Shown: in pieces, positions 14,970 through 24,122 of the stretch
Layout: every line of letters starts with the position of its first letter
How positions within the stretch are numbered: the first letter of the stretch is position 1
Virus record (IMG/VR): IMGVR_UViG_3300025759_000073
Location: 1-64,000 of that record
DNA: 64,000 bases
Strand: one strand, 5' to 3'
Origin: a virus
Program-made: the position numbers and the translations under genes
The notes under the pieces: generated by a model
The model's input: only the letters and a program-made list of their open reading frames with translations
The model's database searches: none
Told to the model about the DNA's origin: nothing

Positions 14970-15791
14970 GTCAACGGTGAGAGGTACCTCGATGACCTCT
15001 AGATGCTCGCACTCCCTACATTCAAACTCTGTAACCATTTGAACATCTGGTGCTAATTTATCATAAACCTTTCTTAAGAACCTTGCATCCGAAGCTGGCA
15101 TATGATCAACAAAGAACTCAATCTTTTTCTTGTCTTCGTCACCGTTGAGAGCAACGATTGTTTCTTTTAATTGATCTGTCAAGGTTGTGTTTTTCTTTTT
15201 CTTTGAATTAAAATCAAAGTTTTTCAAGATCTTCTTTTCTTCCTTGCCTGTCAAAAGCTTCACTTCACAAGTATACTTAACCAAGGGAAGTTGAACAAGA
15301 AAAGTGCCTCTTTCTGTTTTTTGGATCTCTTCCAACTCTTGGCTTTCTTTTGTTTGAAGACATTCTTCAATGTCGTACTCTTTCTTTTCTTTTGCGCCGC
15401 AATTGGGACAAGTTATCTCAACTGTATAGTCCGCTCCATATCCTGCAACTCTGGCATTCAAAAGAATAGCATTTTTGTCTCCAACAAGAAGGTCGTCAAC
15501 CCTCAATCTTTTATCAACCAAAAGAGATTGAATCAAACGATCCAAAACCACTTTCTTTTTGATCAAATCAGGGTTCGTCAAAAGGTCTTCATCTTTAGCT
15601 GTCATCATTCTGATTTCAACTGCGTCAAGACCGTGGAGAGGGTGCCCTTCCAAATAAAACTCTCCCTTGGAAGGAAGTTCAACAAACATTGTAGGAAGGA
15701 CAAAGGAAAATTGATTTTCTGCAAAGGCAGGAGCCGGCGCTTCACTGGTAGGGTGAGCGCCAAGCCGTTCTGAATTGTTTCTTAAAGACAT
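14952..15791 (-). CDS. gp26: gp26-like baseplate/tail assembly chaperone
   Basis: A 279-residue protein of the T4 baseplate gp26 family (T4_baseplate). The conserved N-terminal run LPSKGEFYLEGHPLHGLDAV is followed by EIRMMTAKDEDLLTNPDL, then VGDKNAILLNARVAGYG. It has a zinc-ribbon-like pair CPNC (near residue 130) and CREC (near 262). Longer than T4 gp26 (208). In related phages it acts in baseplate hub and tail assembly and precedes the tape measure. The 3' end carries the T7 slip site. GAGGTGA precedes ATG 15791. Confidence 0.88.
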   Translation of the reverse strand: MSLRNNSERLGAHPTSEAPAPAFAENQFSFVLPTMFVELPSKGEFYLEGHPLHGLDAVEIRMMTAKDEDLLTNPDLIKKKVVLDRLIQSLLVDKRLRVDDLLVGDKNAILLNARVAGYGADYTVEITCPNCGAKEKKEYDIEECLQTKESQELEEIQKTERGTFLVQLPLVKYTCEVKLLTGKEEKKILKNFDFNSKKKKNTTLTDQLKETIVALNGDEDKKKIEFFVDHMPASDARFLRKVYDKLAPDVQMVTEFECRECEHLEVIEVPLTVDFFWPK

Positions 15792-15817
15792 TAATCACCT
15801 CATAAGTCTATTTTATT

Positions 15818-16474
15818 TTAAGTGTCCGAGGGAAGGTCACCGCTCATAGTTCTTGCGCGGCTTACTTGTCGGTCTGCATCGGAAGTGAGACCTCCGTAAG
15901 ATTGGTCAAGAGAGCCTCGAAGTCCCGGCTGAATTTCCGCCCAATCATAACGAATGTCGATATTGGGCATAACAAACTCTTCTACATTGTAATCAAAATC
16001 CCCACCAAAGTTAACTTTCGTGATAAAAGGATTGTGGAATGTGTAAGTTTCCAAAACGCGATTCTCTGCATCCAATTGGAAGACCTCCAAGTTGCTCATA
16101 GCGACCACTGCCTTCCCTTTTGTAATTCCGATGGTTGCATCGGGCAAGCTTTTTGGGTAAATATAACCAGCAGCATAAACTGCATTTTGAAGAAACAAAG
16201 CAGCGTTTTGAACATCTCCTTCGTCTGCATAATCTCTTGCGATATCCATAAATTCAATGTTAACAACATTCCATTGCTGAGTTCCAACGGGAAAATGAAA
16301 CTCATGACCCAAGATCTTGTGCTGTTTGTCCGCCATTGTAAGTTCGGGTCGGGTAACTTTCCTTAACAGGTAGGGATAAAGAACCCTACCATTCCCAACC
16401 TCTGCGACAAACTTGAATTGACGCTTTGGCTGAATTGTGCTTTGGTGCCAAAATCTATTCTTTGCTCTAGCCAT
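15818..16474 (-). CDS. gp19: tail tube protein (gp19-like)
   Basis: A 218-residue tail tube subunit. The conserved start FWHQSTIQPKRQFKFVAEV is followed by YLLRKVTRPELTM, GHEFHFPVGTQQWNVVNIEF and a C-terminal FHNPFITKVNFG with DIRYDWAE. These match T4 gp19-type tubes, whose rings stack inside the sheath. Length is slightly above T4 gp19 (163), with an extra flexible tail (QVSRARTMSGDLPSDT). It follows the sheath gene, the normal order. Confidence 0.92.
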   Translation of the reverse strand: MARAKNRFWHQSTIQPKRQFKFVAEVGNGRVLYPYLLRKVTRPELTMADKQHKILGHEFHFPVGTQQWNVVNIEFMDIARDYADEGDVQNAALFLQNAVYAAGYIYPKSLPDATIGITKGKAVVAMSNLEVFQLDAENRVLETYTFHNPFITKVNFGGDFDYNVEEFVMPNIDIRYDWAEIQPGLRGSLDQSYGGLTSDADRQVSRARTMSGDLPSDT

Positions 16475-16518
16475 TTATTCATATTCTCCTACTTTTATTA
16501 TTAACTAGTTCTTTTATA

Positions 16519-19491
16519 TTATTCTGGAAACTCTGCACCGGTGTTCGTCAGGATGAAGTCCAGAGCAATAAACTCAATTGCTCTTGCCGGCTTAATGAAA
16601 AGTTTCGCATAAAGAATGTTTTGGTCAACAAGGTCAGGAGTAGTAGTTTTGTTGTCCAGAACAAATCTGTAATCTACCAGACCTAATCCGTCCTTCACTT
16701 CTTCCAGAACTTCGTTTGCTCTTCTAGAGAAATCCGACCACGTTGCTTGAACGTTCTGTTCGAAAAGTACAGTTTTTGCGATTGCCGAAATTCTTCTTCT
16801 CAGGAAGATAAGCAGTCGTCGAACATTGATTCTATCCAGCGCCGATCTTTCTAATTGAAGAGTCTTCTGCCCAAAGACCACGATACCTTCCGAGGGGAAA
16901 TTAGCAATTGGGTTAACTCCATTGTCGTAAAGGTCGTCTCTTTCAGAAGAGGTCAATCTATCTTTCACATTGACAACAGTCACGCCGGCCAGACCGGAAG
17001 AAAGACCGCCCCGATTGAAGCCAGCCGGAGCAAACCAAACATCGGAAGTTTGCTTAACTCGTCCAAACACACCAAGCATTGGGACAGAGGGAGGAACAGC
17101 AACAGTCGCATCATTTCTTGTATCAACAATGTCAACCCAAGGATAGAAAGTACAAGCGTAAGAGTGATTGACTTGTGCCAAGTCACCTCGCCTATGATTG
17201 ATGGCACCAGAGACGGTTCCTCTTTTGGCATCTGTGCCAACTTCAGAGGGTTTGAGAACTTCAAGCGGACGGTATTGTGAATCCAAATCAAGAACTGCTA
17301 GCATATCACCTCTTTCGCGAGCATAGTCAGCCAGTTGAACGTTCAAGTTGGGCTCCATAAGACCGGGAACTGCTGCAACATCTGCATCCAAGAATTCCGG
17401 ATCTTTGAACATTTTGATAGCCGTGAGAACCGAGTACCAAGCATAGTTTCCACGTCCATCAGTAGAAGCGCCGCCATCCAACTCATCAATCGAGAAAGGA
17501 TCTTTTTGTTTGATATCAACACCATCCAAGCCGCCGTGCAGAGGCATTGTGAATTTATTATAACCAGCATCCAAAACAGTTTTCCAACCTTCGGAAGTGT
17601 TGCTGTAGAGTCTCACCAACTCAGCAGGGGCTTTACCAGCGCCTTCTGCTTTATAATAAATACCGGTAGCAGAAAGGGAACTTCCGCCAGTTCGGTTTGT
17701 GCTAGCATAGACTGCATCATCTTGCCACCCTTTTGTAGAGGAAGAAGCTTGTCGAACATCATCCAAAGAGAACGCGAAGGTATGAACAGTGCCGGTTCCT
17801 TTTTCCCAAGAATCGCGAGCAGCGCCCGAACCATCACCTTCCAGAGGGTAAGTAAGGTCTGAATAAGCTCTAGAATAAAAGCGACCGGTATCTTCGCGTG
17901 TCGTTCGAACGCCAAAATAAGCCCCTCTTGCCAATCCACGGGTAGCGTTTGAAGCAGTCACCCGAAGAAGATAGTCTGGCCATTCCAAAGAGCCAGTGAA
18001 AACAGTGCCATTAGAAGTAATACACTTAGCAACCCCAGTAGTATCTTGACTGTATGCTACCGAGGAGGATGCGTAAGAGCCAGACCAGTTAAGATATCCA
18101 GTAGCGGGATCAAGTGCGCCAGAGCAAATCTGAAACTTTTGTCGTCGCGCTGGTCCCAAGAAGCCAAACGGAACCAGTTCCGGATTTGCGTTACCTGCCT
18201 TGACAGTTGGGTGCATTTCAACTCGAATATAACGAGATTGGTTTGGAAACTCTCCAACAACATCAAACTTGTCAGTTGTTTGATCCAATTTAAGATACTG
18301 ATCTCCAATCCTTCTAGCGACATAATCAGAAGAGCGTGGATTAAGGTTCAAATCATCAAATGCTTCCAAGATTTCCGGAGCATCATCTCTATCACCAACC
18401 CCTCGGACTTGAACACTGAAAGTAGGATAAGGATCGGCAGCAGAGTCCACCTTTGTATAGCGAATATTTGAAATGGAAACTTTAAGGTTTTTCGAAGCCC
18501 AGCTTCCTTCCGTAAGACCAACCAAGCGGAAAAGTCTCTGAGGAGGGTTATCAATCGGGTCAAAAGAACCTGACGCTCCCAGATCTTGCGAAAATACATA
18601 TCCAGTCTTTGCAGCTTGTGCTGGGTATTGATAGTCCGATTTGTTGTTCTCGGTTTCTTTATCCAAGGCTGTAATGAAAGCTAACGTATTTGAATTTGCA
18701 TCTGCATCTGCTAATTTTTTAATATTATCTTCAAAAGTCTCACCAACCCAGAAAAGTTCTCTTTTATCATTCAAGGCAGAGTTACAAGCAACAGGGCTTG
18801 TGTTCATTGCTTTGCGAATAAAGTTTGCCTTATCAGGGTTCAAAGAGACTTTATATTGCTTAGTTTGGATCTCATCATATCCAGCGGCAATAGAAGATGC
18901 AAAGTAAATATCGATGTCTGCCGTGTTCATCTTTTCAGAGAATGGAAACAATTTATGAGTTTTGGCGTTTGACGCGGTGCCGACAGAGAGAGAAGCTTTT
19001 TCATCAACGTAGAAAACTGCCGCAAGGGAGCCGGTTCCGTGATTGCCACTAGAAGCCGAAGGCAGCAGCCAAAGACCATAAGCACCACCGTTAGCCGCTA
19101 AAGCATCCGAAGGTGCGATCACGGTCGTTTTCCAACCAGCATAGCCATCAGCAGTTGGTGTTGGGTGTTGATATCCACCCAGTCGGATAAAAGTGACAGG
19201 AGCAGCATTTCTCAGATAAGCAACAGCGGCGTGTGCTCCATAGTGGGGGGAAGTTGTGTTTTCATCTCGCCATCCATCACCTGCCGAAAGACCACCAGCA
19301 GCAGGAACTCCAAAAACTCGAACAAATTCATCAACAGAACTGACAACGACCGGCTTCATAATTGGACCTTGCTGAGAACGACCAACGATCACAGGGCCAA
19401 CCTCTGAAAGAACTGGGTTATCGATCACACTTTGATCGATTTCTTCAATTCGAATTCCGGGGGATCTAAATCTAAAATTTTTAGCGGACAT
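16519..19491 (-). CDS. gp18: contractile tail sheath protein (gp18-like), enlarged
   Basis: A 990-residue sheath subunit. The N-terminus SPGIRIEEIDQSVI, then VGPVIVGRSQQGP and EFVRVFG, is the sheath signature. The C-terminal core (ALDRINVRRLLIFLRRRISA, then the last 60 residues with YRFVLDNKTTTPDLV and PARAIEFIALDFI) forms the inner contractile domain. T4 gp18 has 659 residues, so the middle carries about 300 extra, probably as outer protrusion domains. A CTATTTAT motif lies 40 nt before ATG 19491, with AGGAG before the start. Confidence 0.95.
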   Translation of the reverse strand: MSAKNFRFRSPGIRIEEIDQSVIDNPVLSEVGPVIVGRSQQGPIMKPVVVSSVDEFVRVFGVPAAGGLSAGDGWRDENTTSPHYGAHAAVAYLRNAAPVTFIRLGGYQHPTPTADGYAGWKTTVIAPSDALAANGGAYGLWLLPSASSGNHGTGSLAAVFYVDEKASLSVGTASNAKTHKLFPFSEKMNTADIDIYFASSIAAGYDEIQTKQYKVSLNPDKANFIRKAMNTSPVACNSALNDKRELFWVGETFEDNIKKLADADANSNTLAFITALDKETENNKSDYQYPAQAAKTGYVFSQDLGASGSFDPIDNPPQRLFRLVGLTEGSWASKNLKVSISNIRYTKVDSAADPYPTFSVQVRGVGDRDDAPEILEAFDDLNLNPRSSDYVARRIGDQYLKLDQTTDKFDVVGEFPNQSRYIRVEMHPTVKAGNANPELVPFGFLGPARRQKFQICSGALDPATGYLNWSGSYASSSVAYSQDTTGVAKCITSNGTVFTGSLEWPDYLLRVTASNATRGLARGAYFGVRTTREDTGRFYSRAYSDLTYPLEGDGSGAARDSWEKGTGTVHTFAFSLDDVRQASSSTKGWQDDAVYASTNRTGGSSLSATGIYYKAEGAGKAPAELVRLYSNTSEGWKTVLDAGYNKFTMPLHGGLDGVDIKQKDPFSIDELDGGASTDGRGNYAWYSVLTAIKMFKDPEFLDADVAAVPGLMEPNLNVQLADYARERGDMLAVLDLDSQYRPLEVLKPSEVGTDAKRGTVSGAINHRRGDLAQVNHSYACTFYPWVDIVDTRNDATVAVPPSVPMLGVFGRVKQTSDVWFAPAGFNRGGLSSGLAGVTVVNVKDRLTSSERDDLYDNGVNPIANFPSEGIVVFGQKTLQLERSALDRINVRRLLIFLRRRISAIAKTVLFEQNVQATWSDFSRRANEVLEEVKDGLGLVDYRFVLDNKTTTPDLVDQNILYAKLFIKPARAIEFIALDFILTNTGAEFPE

Positions 19492-19530
19492 TCAATAATC
19501 TCCTATACATCAAATATCATTTTTCTTATA

Positions 19531-19538
19531 ATAAATAG
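19531..19538 (-). promoter_or_regulatory. CTATTTAT late-promoter-like motif before tail sheath
   Basis: The minus strand reads CTATTTATTATAA in the 68-nt gap between the gp15-like and sheath genes, 40 nt before the sheath start. Sheath and tube are needed in high copy, which fits a dedicated late start here. Function inferred from recurrence. Confidence 0.55.
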
Positions 19539-19559
19539 GTTGATTAGGTTCAAAAAGAA

Positions 19560-20441
19560 TTATTCTCCAAAGTTTCTATAATCTTTTACAGGATCAGTTC
19601 GATCATTCTTTTCGCCTAAACTAGACTTTTCTCTCATAAACCTAACTTGAACTGGGTTTTCTCTTTCGACCAAGAAAGGCTTCGCTTGGTTATCACCTTC
19701 GCCGACAAGATAAGCAAAGACATTTATATTTACTTTTGCTTCGTATGTTCTTTCTTCGGAGCCCATATTCTCAACGTTGTTTGCAATTCCAAAATCATCT
19801 TGGATGAAGGCTTCATAAAAATGACCATTTCTAGAAAGGGGGAAATAGTTAATCCCACCAACATTAGAAATAAATGGATTGATCATTTGGTTCATTTGCT
19901 GCTGGAACTGGGCCTTGATACTGATCTGATAGTTTGCTTCAATGTAAACCGGAAGTGGAATAGAAATTGTTTTAAAAACCTCTTTCTTTTCTCTTTTCTT
20001 TGGAAGAACAAAGTTGATTTGTCTTATTCCGGGGTTTTTGAAAGCATCAGCGTTTGCAAAGTTTGCTGTTTTGTTTTGATTTAATTTCTTTGTGATTTTT
20101 ACTGCCCCGCCTCTATAGTCATTGATTTCCGGCATTGGAGCAAAAAAGACACCGCGCTTGTCTCTTGGCTTTGTGACGCTTGTTCTTGCAATTGTCATAA
20201 TAGGATAGATCAAGCCGCCTTCAGAGTCTCGAAGCTCTTTGTCGTTTTTAGACTGAAAGGATCTTTCAGCCGAAGTCCAAATAACTGGAACCTTTTCAAA
20301 GCCTTTGTTTGTTTCTATAGAAATATTAAGATGCTCATCAACCCATTCAAAAACAGAGAAATCAATGTTTTCCAAGTTTGAAGGTTGAAGATAAACAACT
20401 TCCGCATTTTCTAGCTTTTCATCTCTTTTTTTATTGTGCAT
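19560..20441 (-). CDS. gp15: tail sheath stabiliser (gp15-like)
   Basis: A 293-residue protein with the two landmarks of T4 gp15, the tail terminator and sheath stabiliser: KVPVIWTSAERSFQSKND (T4 has VPITYASKEH) and PLPVYIEANYQISIKAQF (T4 has PIKMIYELSIFTRYED), then QMNQMINPFI. Length is close to T4 gp15 (272). It follows the gp13- and gp14-like neck genes, in T4 order, and overlaps the preceding gene by 11 nt. It would cap the tail and join it to the neck. Confidence 0.75.
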   Translation of the reverse strand: MHNKKRDEKLENAEVVYLQPSNLENIDFSVFEWVDEHLNISIETNKGFEKVPVIWTSAERSFQSKNDKELRDSEGGLIYPIMTIARTSVTKPRDKRGVFFAPMPEINDYRGGAVKITKKLNQNKTANFANADAFKNPGIRQINFVLPKKREKKEVFKTISIPLPVYIEANYQISIKAQFQQQMNQMINPFISNVGGINYFPLSRNGHFYEAFIQDDFGIANNVENMGSEERTYEAKVNINVFAYLVGEGDNQAKPFLVERENPVQVRFMREKSSLGEKNDRTDPVKDYRNFGE

Positions 20442-20922
20442 TGAAAGTTCCTTCTCTTGCTCGGATACATTCTGCCATTATCTCAAAAGACTTGTCCCCT
20501 CGCCCAAATAGTTGACGAGGTTCAGTCAAGGTGACAATCTCATAAAAGAAATCAGCATAAAGAACAAAGTCGCCCTCTCTAACAAAAAGGTCTTGGTCTT
20601 CTGTCAACCTTCTTTTGTGAAAGTTGATTGAGATCTTCCTTAAGCGATCAATCCCATACCCTGTATTATTTGTTTCGTGGGAATCCCACTTAACCATTGC
20701 GTGAACCCTGACCGGAGGAAGAAAGGTCTTTTCTATAGACTCTCCATAAAGAGGATGGAAGTTTGTCAACTCCAAATCAATAGGGTAATAAAGGATAGTT
20801 TGTCCAATAACACGCTCGATCAGTTCATCGTTGACTTGCTTAACCAGATCTCTTTCTTTCTGGTTCAAAAACATTGGAGGAGGTGGAGCGTCCGGCTGTG
20901 ACCATTTATTGTTTGTTGACAT
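20431..20922 (-). CDS. gp14: neck protein (gp14-like), putative
   Basis: A 163-residue protein between gp13-like and gp15-like genes. It contains IDLELTNFHPLYGESIEKTF, resembling the gp14 region where a D-x-LYGE segment precedes the beta core, then RKISINFHKRRLTEDQDLF and VREGDFVLYADFFYEI. It is shorter than T4 gp14 (256). The role as a neck or head-tail connector component is inferred from gene order plus the partial motif. Confidence 0.6.
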   Translation of the reverse strand: MSTNNKWSQPDAPPPPMFLNQKERDLVKQVNDELIERVIGQTILYYPIDLELTNFHPLYGESIEKTFLPPVRVHAMVKWDSHETNNTGYGIDRLRKISINFHKRRLTEDQDLFVREGDFVLYADFFYEIVTLTEPRQLFGRGDKSFEIMAECIRAREGTFNAQ

Positions 20923-20933
20923 TGATTACTTCC

Positions 20934-22208
20934 TTATCCCATCAAGATATAATTTGGAGCAGATGTGAAAACCTTTTGTGCATTCTCTGTCATTTGAGCA
21001 TCTGTTTCAATTAGCTTTGGATAAGTCATTTCATCCAAGATTGTTTTTAGTTCTTCTCTTAGTTTATCTTGCTCTTCTTTACCTTGTGAAAGCAATTCAG
21101 AGTGGTTAAGAGTAACAGACTCGCCGGGAATTGGAAGGGTGCTGAATTTCCCTCGAATTTGTCCCAGCATTTCTTTTGAAAGGGCCAAGGCAAACCTTCT
21201 AATCCATTGCTTTCCGATTGAGTTGATACTTTCAAATGGAATATTTGCAAATGGAAGAGTGTTCATATTGTTGACACCATCAACACCGGAGGGTCGATCT
21301 GCGTCATCCTCCCAAGGATCTCCATCTACAGTGAACTCAAACCACATCTTTTTGTTGTTCAAGAGAGAAGGCGGAATAGGAAAGATCCTAATCTTGTTAT
21401 TTCTAATCTCATAAGAATAGTTGGACGTTCTGGTTCTGATTGCATCTTCATACTCGGCTGCTTGGGCCTTGTTCTGCCAAACTGGAACCAATTGGAAAGT
21501 AGAATCGTCTGCAAACTGACCATATGTACTCAAGTTGCCTGTTGCGCCCAGACCGCCATAATACCCATAAAACCTCCAGATTGCTCTAGGAGAAAGATAA
21601 TAAACTCTTCTGATCATAATTCTTTTGTTTTGATAATCAATTGTTGCTGGTAGGGAACCAGATCCAACAGAAGAAGAAATTGCTGAGATCAGATCATAAT
21701 CTTGCACGTCATCTTTCAAAGTAAACGAAGAAGAATAGAAGTTTTGAGTACCTCCAACAGTCGCTTCTGTGGCCGCTGCATCTCCAAACCTCCTAGCATA
21801 ACCATAAGAAAATTTTGTATACTTTAAAGCCACGTTTCCGCCGCTTAAAGACGAAGAAAGGGTTCCAGCCTTGTACTCCCCTAAATGATCAAAAGAAGCT
21901 GTTGTAGCCCCCAAAGAATCGCCCAGAGAGTTCTTTGCTTGGTGGATGTTTACAAGATAAGAGTATTCAAGTGTTGCTTCTTCATAAGCAGTGTAAACTT
22001 GCTTTTCTGATAATTCAATTTCAAGAAGATCTCCACCCAACTTTCGGTAGGTATAATCCACCTGATCTGCCGCTCCTGATAAGAAGTCGGTGGAATTAAG
22101 GTAAATCCCAAAAGGAACTGCTGTGCTTGTTACATTTGCAACAGACCCAGTTTCAGGTAAGATATTTTTGCTTGTTTGACTAACAGGTGTTAATGTGGGG
22201 ATAGCCAT
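20934..22208 (-). CDS. gp13: neck/head completion protein (gp13-like)
   Basis: A 424-residue protein. The segment YRKLGGDLLEIELSEKQVYT and the C-terminal part with SINSIGKQWIRRFALALSKE, then LGQIRGKFSTLPIPGESV, follow the gp13 family pattern (conserved W-I-x-R-Y/F and a KF-x-x-x-P-x-PG segment). T4 gp13 has 309 residues; the additional part is a Ser/Gly-rich middle (about 110-220). gp13 sits at the portal and joins head and tail. It is the first gene after the capsid terminator and has a CTATTTAT motif 33 nt upstream. Confidence 0.75.
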   Translation of the reverse strand: MAIPTLTPVSQTSKNILPETGSVANVTSTAVPFGIYLNSTDFLSGAADQVDYTYRKLGGDLLEIELSEKQVYTAYEEATLEYSYLVNIHQAKNSLGDSLGATTASFDHLGEYKAGTLSSSLSGGNVALKYTKFSYGYARRFGDAAATEATVGGTQNFYSSSFTLKDDVQDYDLISAISSSVGSGSLPATIDYQNKRIMIRRVYYLSPRAIWRFYGYYGGLGATGNLSTYGQFADDSTFQLVPVWQNKAQAAEYEDAIRTRTSNYSYEIRNNKIRIFPIPPSLLNNKKMWFEFTVDGDPWEDDADRPSGVDGVNNMNTLPFANIPFESINSIGKQWIRRFALALSKEMLGQIRGKFSTLPIPGESVTLNHSELLSQGKEEQDKLREELKTILDEMTYPKLIETDAQMTENAQKVFTSAPNYILMG

Positions 22209-22240
22209 TCATTAGATCTCCCGATTCATAAGGTTTTCTA

Positions 22241-22248
22241 ATAAATAG
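22241..22248 (-). promoter_or_regulatory. CTATTTAT late-promoter-like motif before the neck-tail operon
   Basis: The minus strand reads CTATTTATTAGAA, 33 nt before the gp13-like start. It lies just downstream of the hairpin/T-run terminator behind the capsid gene, the best contextual evidence that this motif is a promoter: transcription stops and must restart here. Confidence 0.6.
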
Positions 22249-22254
22249 TTGAAG

Positions 22255-22291
22255 ACAAAAGAAAACCCCCAACCAACAAAGGAAGGGGGTT
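22255..22291 (-). terminator. rho-independent terminator after the major capsid gene
   Basis: On the minus strand AACCCCC (22291-22285) pairs with GGGGGTT (22270-22264) across a 14-nt loop, followed by TTCTTTT. It lies 42 nt after the capsid stop codon. It would isolate the highly expressed scaffold-capsid transcript from the neck and tail operon. Confidence 0.75.
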
Positions 22292-22332
22292 AACTCAAAG
22301 GAGGAGAACCATATGCTAAACTAAGTTAGCAA

Positions 22333-24099
22333 TTAAGCTCCGCTTTCGCCGTTAAGTCCACGACAAACAACCAGACCGTACATATCGGGTCGGACCATTT
22401 TCTTGGCGTAACGAGTCATGACACCCTTTCGGGGCACGAAATCTTCGACACCAAAGATGGTCGGGGTCACTTGCAGGGGCACATAAGGTGCGTACACATA
22501 ACCGCTTTCAAGGAAGCTAGAGCCTTTACGACCAACAAGAATCACGTTCTTGAGGAAGTAGGGATCAACGTAAACGTCAAACTTCTTGGAAAGGCTACCG
22601 GTCTTGACAGCACCGATGTCGCCTTTGGCAACATCAGCAGTGACGGAAGCACGGAAACCAGAGGTAAACTCAAGAATGTTTGCAATCTGCGGCGAACAAA
22701 CAATGAAGTTTGCACCACCACGGAGAGTTTTGGTGTGGATCTCTGCGGACACATCGTTGATGGTCTCGACCAGAGTTTCATACCACTCGGAAACAGTACC
22801 GGTGAAGTCTGGAGCAGCGGTATTTGCGCCAACTTCTGCACCGGTGGTTCGGTCCACGAAAAGACCGGGCGAACGCGACCAGTAGCGGGTAGCAGCAGTA
22901 GCACCGTTCACGAGGTCGTTCAGAAGCTCGCGGTCGATTTCAAGAGCAATCTGCTCGGAAAGGATCGAGGTAAGTTCAACTTCTGCATCCAAGTTGTGGT
23001 ATGCGTTGAGGTCTTGGCCAAGTTCCGGAGACCATTTTGCTTTGAGCTTTTTGGTCTGTGCCGTAACAGCAATCGAGTCCACTTTGATGTCGATCTCGGG
23101 GATTTCATCTTTGTTGACACTAGAGCCAACATTACCAGTTGACGGAGTAGGCTCTTCCAGACCCCAAGGATCAGCACCAACAACAGAACCAATAGAACCA
23201 CCTGCGTTGAAGTTATCGCGAATTGGCTGATCAATTTCAAGAACACCACTGCTGGTCTTCTTGGTAGCAGCGGCAGAGTTAGTAGTGACAAAGAAAAGTC
23301 TAAGATCGGTGCCGCTTTTGGCGGTCAAGCGACGAATAAGTTTAGTGTTTGCGTTGGTAAACGCATCCGTTGAAGAGGTCACAACTTGGTTCACGCTGGC
23401 ACCGGTGGTTGAAAGAGCAGACAGATTGTCATAATCCAAATCAGCGTTAAGCTCTGCTTGGGGGATATCCAACCGAAGGACATAATGTGTGCTATCAAGG
23501 TCAAAAAGATCCGGGTCATAATCCACAAGTTTCTTGTTTGCATCAGTAGCGCTAGAAGTGATTTGCCACTGAGTGACAACGGTCAAACTACCAGTTCCAA
23601 GTTCGGCAACAATTCGAGGGCTAGAATAAGCACCACCCATCAGGTAAGGTCCGCCATTAGACTCTCCACGAGAGCCAACAATGTTCACACCGGACTGGAT
23701 GCCTTTTGCCACTTTGTCAGTACCATAAATAGAGCGAGCAGCGGTATTACCAAATCGGCTAGCTTCATAGGTAAAGTCCAAGAAGAAGATCAGACCAGAG
23801 GGAAGGCTCATGGGCTGAACCGAAACGATATCGTTAGCAACGAGACCGCCAAAGACACGACGAACAATCGGGAAAGCAACAGCAGAGAAGCCTTCCACAT
23901 CACCAGCAGCCATCGAGGATGCTTCTTTCAAGAGTTGTTTTGCTTGGTTTTCAAGCAGACGAGACATTGACTGACGCTGATAGTCAGAAGTGAGACCTTC
24001 GAGAAGACCAGTTCTTTCCCATTTGGAAAGAAGTGCTTTGCCTTCTTGTGCAAGGTCGCGCTCAACAATGCCTTCTGTCAAAGTTTTCAATACAGACAT
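22333..24099 (-). CDS. gp23: major capsid protein (gp23-like)
   Basis: A 588-residue HK97-fold capsid protein of the T4 gp23 family. The N-terminal helix-rich propeptide ends at GDVE-GFSA, a fitting gp21 protease site after E69 (T4 cuts gp23 after E65). Then come the conserved FPIVRRVFGGLVANDIVSVQ and PSGLIFFLDFTYEASRFG, and near the C-terminus VYVDPYFLKNVILVGRKGSS and FLESGYVYAPYVPL. The length is slightly above T4 gp23 (521). Strong AAGGAG before ATG 24099. It follows the gp22-like scaffold gene, as in T4, and ends at a terminator. Confidence 0.96.
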   Translation of the reverse strand: MSVLKTLTEGIVERDLAQEGKALLSKWERTGLLEGLTSDYQRQSMSRLLENQAKQLLKEASSMAAGDVEGFSAVAFPIVRRVFGGLVANDIVSVQPMSLPSGLIFFLDFTYEASRFGNTAARSIYGTDKVAKGIQSGVNIVGSRGESNGGPYLMGGAYSSPRIVAELGTGSLTVVTQWQITSSATDANKKLVDYDPDLFDLDSTHYVLRLDIPQAELNADLDYDNLSALSTTGASVNQVVTSSTDAFTNANTKLIRRLTAKSGTDLRLFFVTTNSAAATKKTSSGVLEIDQPIRDNFNAGGSIGSVVGADPWGLEEPTPSTGNVGSSVNKDEIPEIDIKVDSIAVTAQTKKLKAKWSPELGQDLNAYHNLDAEVELTSILSEQIALEIDRELLNDLVNGATAATRYWSRSPGLFVDRTTGAEVGANTAAPDFTGTVSEWYETLVETINDVSAEIHTKTLRGGANFIVCSPQIANILEFTSGFRASVTADVAKGDIGAVKTGSLSKKFDVYVDPYFLKNVILVGRKGSSFLESGYVYAPYVPLQVTPTIFGVEDFVPRKGVMTRYAKKMVRPDMYGLVVCRGLNGESGA

Positions 24100-24122
24100 T
24101 TGTTTTCTCCTTAATTATAATT

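Noticed and set aside
22471-23142. Plus-strand open frame of 223 codons opposite the capsid gene
   Set aside because: It lies fully within the confidently assigned capsid gene. Long antisense frames arise from codon bias; no start signal or family pattern was found.
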